From Stieleria mannarensis (GTDB taxonomy: Bacteria > Planctomycetota > Planctomycetia > Pirellulales > Pirellulaceae), in contig NZ_JACEHH010000018.1 of NCBI RefSeq assembly GCF_014154935.1, positions 106,937 to 170,936 on the forward strand: a DNA stretch of 64,000 bases, in the 5' to 3' direction. The position numbers and the translations under genes are program-made. The notes beneath the pieces are model-generated. The model searched no databases and was not told where the DNA came from. It saw only the letters and a list, made by a program, of their open reading frames with translations. Shown piece after piece: positions 60,892-64,000 of this stretch (the stretch's first letter is position 1; every line of letters starts with the position of its first letter).

Positions 60892-62760
60892 ATGATCCAA
60901 CCCGTTCGCTCGCCCGTTGCCCCACGCGTGGTCTCGCCGATCTGCGGAGACGTCACGCCCCTGGTGGATCAAATCGAAGGTCTTCTGGGCCGTGGGAAGC
61001 ACGTGCGTGTGCGCGTGGAAGGCGAAGGGAACGCAGAAGCGTTGAACCATCTCGCGGTGTCGATGCCACAAGAAATCGCATCCGGCCGATTGCGGCTGGA
61101 TGATGAATCGCAACCGTTTGACGAGGGCCATGAAACGGTCGCGGTGTTCACGAGCAAGCTGATTCCTTGTGACCTGGTCCTGAGTCTGTGTGGATGGTCG
61201 CGTGATGATTTCATCGAGTATCTGCTCGCCAGACACCCGGACCAATGCCGAAGCGTGATGAGCCGGCTTGAGGGGGAGAACCTTCGCTACGCTTCGGGAT
61301 CACCTGCCGTTTGGCGGTTGGTCCTTGACGTGATGGCTGCCGACCCGAACGCTCGTGACGTCCGGTCCATCGTGCTTGAAGAAGTGCACCGCAGGATCGG
61401 CAAAGGGCAGCGTTCCAAGGCACTCGCGGACATCCTGATGTTGCACTCGACCGAAGCATTGGGAACGCTGCCAATCGAATGTGTACTCCCCGCATCGATT
61501 GCCGACGTCCTTTCCCGGCCGGAGGTTGCGTTCGCCTTCACCAATGAGCGTTTTGTCGAGCGGTTGCTGTCTCCCGATGTCGCGGACGTGCAAGCATTGT
61601 TGTCTTACCGTTGGCCGTTGAAGCGACTCAAAGCAGTGGCAACGCTGATCGACGGCAGTGACCAAATTCCGCTTCGGTTGAAGAAGGTCTTTGGCGACGG
61701 ACAATCCGCGTCCGCCGCGACGTGCGCCACGCTGCTGTGTCTTTGCGATCCCACATGGAAACCCTCTGGCACACAGATGTGTCTGCACGGCGGACGGTTC
61801 GACCATGCGATCTGGCCGGAGGTCGACCTGCGTTCAACAAACCTGTACCAAGCCACCTTTTGCGGTGCGACTCTGAGGCGTGCCAGGTTTAACGCAGCGT
61901 GCATCAGATCGGTCGACTTTTCAAATTCGGATTTGCAGTCTGCTGATTTCAGCCAACCGTTCCGTGGAGCGGATGGCGGTGCGCGACAACGTCTCGGCGA
62001 TGGCAGCGACGAGCGGCGTACGTGGCGAGAAGCCACCAAAGAACGACCTGTCGTGCTGCATATCTTGACAACCAGCTTTCGAAACGCGGATCTCTCGCAC
62101 GCCATCCTTTCCGGCCGATGTTTTCAACGTTGCGATTTCATCGACGCCAACCTGACCGATGTGCGAGCCAACGGCGTTTTGGTCGACCAGACGCTGTTCG
62201 ACGGCGCGAATCTCAGCAGAGGCGACTTTTCCAAGTCACAGTTCCTCAATGCGGATTTCCACGACACGCAAATCGACGACGCCATCTTTTACTGCGCGAG
62301 ATTTGTGTCGCTGAATTTGGACACCGCAGCGGCGGCCAACGTCAGTTTCCAGCAATGCGATTTGTCAGACGCCTCGATGACCGCGTCGACGTTGACCGGT
62401 TGCAATTTCCACGACGCGATTCTCGTCAACGCAAAATTGGCGGAAATCAACTGGGAGGACTGTGATCTCCGAGATGCCGACTTGCGGGGCTGCAGTTTTC
62501 ACCTCGGGTCCACGCGTTGCGGAATGGTCGGCAGCCCTTATCCGTCGCACGGTACGCGAACAGGTTTCTATACCGATGACTTGGACGAACAGTATTTCAA
62601 GAGCCCCGAAACGATCCGCAAGGCCAACCTGTGTGGGTCGGACTTGAGGGGGGCTGACATCGCGGGGCTCGATTTCTACCTTGTCGATCTGCGGGGCGCC
62701 AAGTTTGACCCCGACCAACGCAAACAGTTTGTCGCCACGGGCGCAATTTTGGATGACTAA
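60892..62760 (+). CDS. pentapeptide-repeat protein with helical N-terminal region
   Basis: 622 aa from ATG 60892, chosen because GGAGG (60883-60887) sits four bases before it; the ORF opens at GTG 60766. About 300 residues of helical sequence (FIEYLLARHPDQCRSVMSRL ... PLKRLKAVATLIDGSD) come first. Pentapeptide repeats of the A(D/N)LXX type follow: DLRSTNLYQATFCGATLRRARFNAACIRSVDFSNSDLQSADF, FRNADLSHAILSG, CDLRDADLRGCSF, KANLCGSDLRGADIAGLDF. These fold as a square beta-helix. Some pentapeptide proteins mimic DNA and protect gyrase; others are scaffolds. It is followed five bases later by an AlkC-like gene, so a DNA-linked role is possible. Confidence 0.88.
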   Translation: MIQPVRSPVAPRVVSPICGDVTPLVDQIEGLLGRGKHVRVRVEGEGNAEALNHLAVSMPQEIASGRLRLDDESQPFDEGHETVAVFTSKLIPCDLVLSLCGWSRDDFIEYLLARHPDQCRSVMSRLEGENLRYASGSPAVWRLVLDVMAADPNARDVRSIVLEEVHRRIGKGQRSKALADILMLHSTEALGTLPIECVLPASIADVLSRPEVAFAFTNERFVERLLSPDVADVQALLSYRWPLKRLKAVATLIDGSDQIPLRLKKVFGDGQSASAATCATLLCLCDPTWKPSGTQMCLHGGRFDHAIWPEVDLRSTNLYQATFCGATLRRARFNAACIRSVDFSNSDLQSADFSQPFRGADGGARQRLGDGSDERRTWREATKERPVVLHILTTSFRNADLSHAILSGRCFQRCDFIDANLTDVRANGVLVDQTLFDGANLSRGDFSKSQFLNADFHDTQIDDAIFYCARFVSLNLDTAAAANVSFQQCDLSDASMTASTLTGCNFHDAILVNAKLAEINWEDCDLRDADLRGCSFHLGSTRCGMVGSPYPSHGTRTGFYTDDLDEQYFKSPETIRKANLCGSDLRGADIAGLDFYLVDLRGAKFDPDQRKQFVATGAILDD

Positions 62761-62765
62761 TTGAA

Positions 62766-63914
62766 ATGGTGACAGACAATCGCGCAGCCGGATTCAGTCT
62801 CAAAGACCAGTTGTTCAACCGCGATCGCATCGAGTATCTGGCGGGACTGTTCGCCGAAGCGGACTCCGGTTTCCAGCACGAGCGTTTTGTCCGTGACTCG
62901 ATGAAGGGCCTGTCACGGCTGGAGCTGAAAGAACGCATCGTTCACCTCGCGGCGCAACTGGAGAAACATCTATCACCGGACTTCGCCGTCGCCGCACGAC
63001 AGATCACCGACGCGTTGCCGCCACCATTGGATCCCAAGAAAACGGACGATGATTTCGGTGACTTCATCTTCGCCCCGCTCGGGGAGTTCGTCGTCCGCAA
63101 CGGGCTGGAGAAAAAGCACCTCAATCGATCACTCCGCACACTCAAGGCGTTGACGCAGCGGTTTTCGATGGAGGATGCGATCCGGGCGTTGATCGACACC
63201 CACCCCGAAAAGACACTGGCGGAACTCGAAAAGTGGGCCGGGCACAAGCACTACCATGTTCGCCGGTTGGTCAGTGAGGGGACTCGCCCCAAGTTGCCCT
63301 GGTCCAAGCGGCTGTCCATCGATGCGACCGTGCCGCTACCGTTACTGGACCGGCTGCATGCCGATCCGACCCGCTACGTGACTCGTTCGGTGGCAAACCA
63401 TCTCAATGACCTGACCAAGTCACATCCCGAGCTGGTCCTGGAGACACTCGCTCGTTGGAAAAAGGCCGGCAAGCAAGACGAACCGGAGCTGCGATGGATG
63501 AGCAAGCACGCGTTGCGGACGCTGATCAAACAAGGCAGCACCGATGCACTGCGGTTCTTGGGGTATCGCCCCGACCCGAAAATCGAAGTCGGCGGATACG
63601 AACTTGCTCGCTCGGAAATCCGCCCCGGCCAGGCGATCGAGTTGTCGTTCACCGTTTCGGCCCATCGAGACGAATCGTTGATGATCGATTACGTGATCGA
63701 CTTCGTGAAAGCCAACGGTACGCTGGCCGCAAAAGTGCACAAGCTGAAGCAGATTGAATTGGCCAAGGGCGAATCAAAAACGATTCGAAAGCGGCACGTG
63801 TTGCGGGCCAACGCGACGACGTACACCCTGTATCCTGGGACACATCACGTAACGCTCCAAATCAACGGCCAAGCCTTCGGAACGCTGCCGTTTGAACTAC
63901 TGGCATCGTCGTAG
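62766..63914 (+). CDS. alkC: AlkC-like DNA alkylation repair glycosylase with C-terminal Ig-like domain
   Basis: 382 aa. The ALK/HEAT-fold N-terminal part contains FNRDRIEYLAGLFAEADSGFQHERFVRDSMKGLSRLELKERIVHLA, then HKHYHVRRLVSEGTRPKLPWSKRLSIDA and YVTRSVANHLNDLTKSHPELVL ... WMSKHALRTLIKQGSTDALRFLGY, close to the known AlkC pattern. From about residue 270 an Ig-like beta domain follows (AIELSFTVSAHRDESLMIDYVIDFVKANG). AlkC removes 3-methylcytosine and 3-methyladenine type lesions. It lies in an operon with the pentapeptide-repeat gene (gap five bases). The stretch after 63914 to the window end shows no gene. Confidence 0.92.
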   Translation: MVTDNRAAGFSLKDQLFNRDRIEYLAGLFAEADSGFQHERFVRDSMKGLSRLELKERIVHLAAQLEKHLSPDFAVAARQITDALPPPLDPKKTDDDFGDFIFAPLGEFVVRNGLEKKHLNRSLRTLKALTQRFSMEDAIRALIDTHPEKTLAELEKWAGHKHYHVRRLVSEGTRPKLPWSKRLSIDATVPLPLLDRLHADPTRYVTRSVANHLNDLTKSHPELVLETLARWKKAGKQDEPELRWMSKHALRTLIKQGSTDALRFLGYRPDPKIEVGGYELARSEIRPGQAIELSFTVSAHRDESLMIDYVIDFVKANGTLAAKVHKLKQIELAKGESKTIRKRHVLRANATTYTLYPGTHHVTLQINGQAFGTLPFELLASS

Positions 63915-64000
63915 GTGTCTAGCCTTGAGGCGACTCCCCCTTCGCTGCGAGCGACGTCGATTCGATTACTGCGGGAGAGTTGGCACGTAATAGAGACTCT

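Overview
The window is GC-rich and densely coded on both strands. It looks like a planctomycete chromosome, most likely a marine member of the Pirellulaceae (Rhodopirellula/Stieleria-like). The evidence is a ThuA/PVC-type dehydrogenase protein beside a Planctomycete-type haem protein, an ECF sigma factor next to a giant Ser/Thr kinase with WD40 and LamG modules, a giant surface protein with an LEERRVLA N-terminus and cohesin/dockerin-like modules, fused sucrose-phosphate synthase/phosphatase with amylosucrase, and many dispersed palindromic intergenic repeats. No rRNA, complete tRNA, IS element, phage or CRISPR array was seen. Species assignment is inference.

Layout. 1-4.9 kb: end of a ThuA-dehydrogenase protein, a haem-c protein and a cytochrome c'-like protein. 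5-16.5 kb: small zinc-ribbon and lipoprotein genes, aldo/keto reductase, a DUF6807 protein, dihydroorotate dehydrogenase (pyrD), a sugar-mutarotase-like protein, AMP nucleosidase (amn), an amidohydrolase and two unknowns. 16.8-19.9 kb: an overlapping three-gene operon of sigma factor, membrane protein and secretin-like protein. 20-22 kb: alanine dehydrogenase and an unknown. 22.5-27.8 kb: a minus-strand operon of SAM methyltransferase, ICMT-like methyltransferase, RND/MMPL exporter and type III polyketide synthase. 27.9-34.6 kb: YceI, a receiver/ATPase regulator, a small membrane protein plus Dps, two response regulators, a histidine kinase and a RedB-like protein. 34.9-38.8 kb: YlqF GTPase, a Tat-type unknown, and the Anbu protease with a transglutaminase. 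39.1-44.7 kb: sucrose module. 45.5-57.8 kb: sigma factor, kinase and giant surface protein. 58.3-63.9 kb: histidine-rich secreted protein, nitroreductase, DUF1805, VOC protein, pentapeptide-repeat protein and AlkC.

Two things stand out. First, six sites fit the sigma-54 -24/-12 pattern (GG-N10-GC with a GGCA core). Each lies 50-130 bases upstream of, and correctly oriented to, a gene for osmolyte, protein-quality or stress functions: sucrose-phosphate synthase/amylosucrase, a separate sucrose phosphatase, Anbu/transglutaminase, small membrane protein/Dps, YceI, and a histidine-rich secreted protein. This suggests a sigma-54 stress regulon. Second, intergenic spaces are filled by at least eight families of short inverted-repeat elements. 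Some halves of one family show paired base changes that keep an inner hairpin, and one palindromic unit has been amplified into a 166-bp tandem array.

All functional calls come from reading motifs by eye. No database search was possible.
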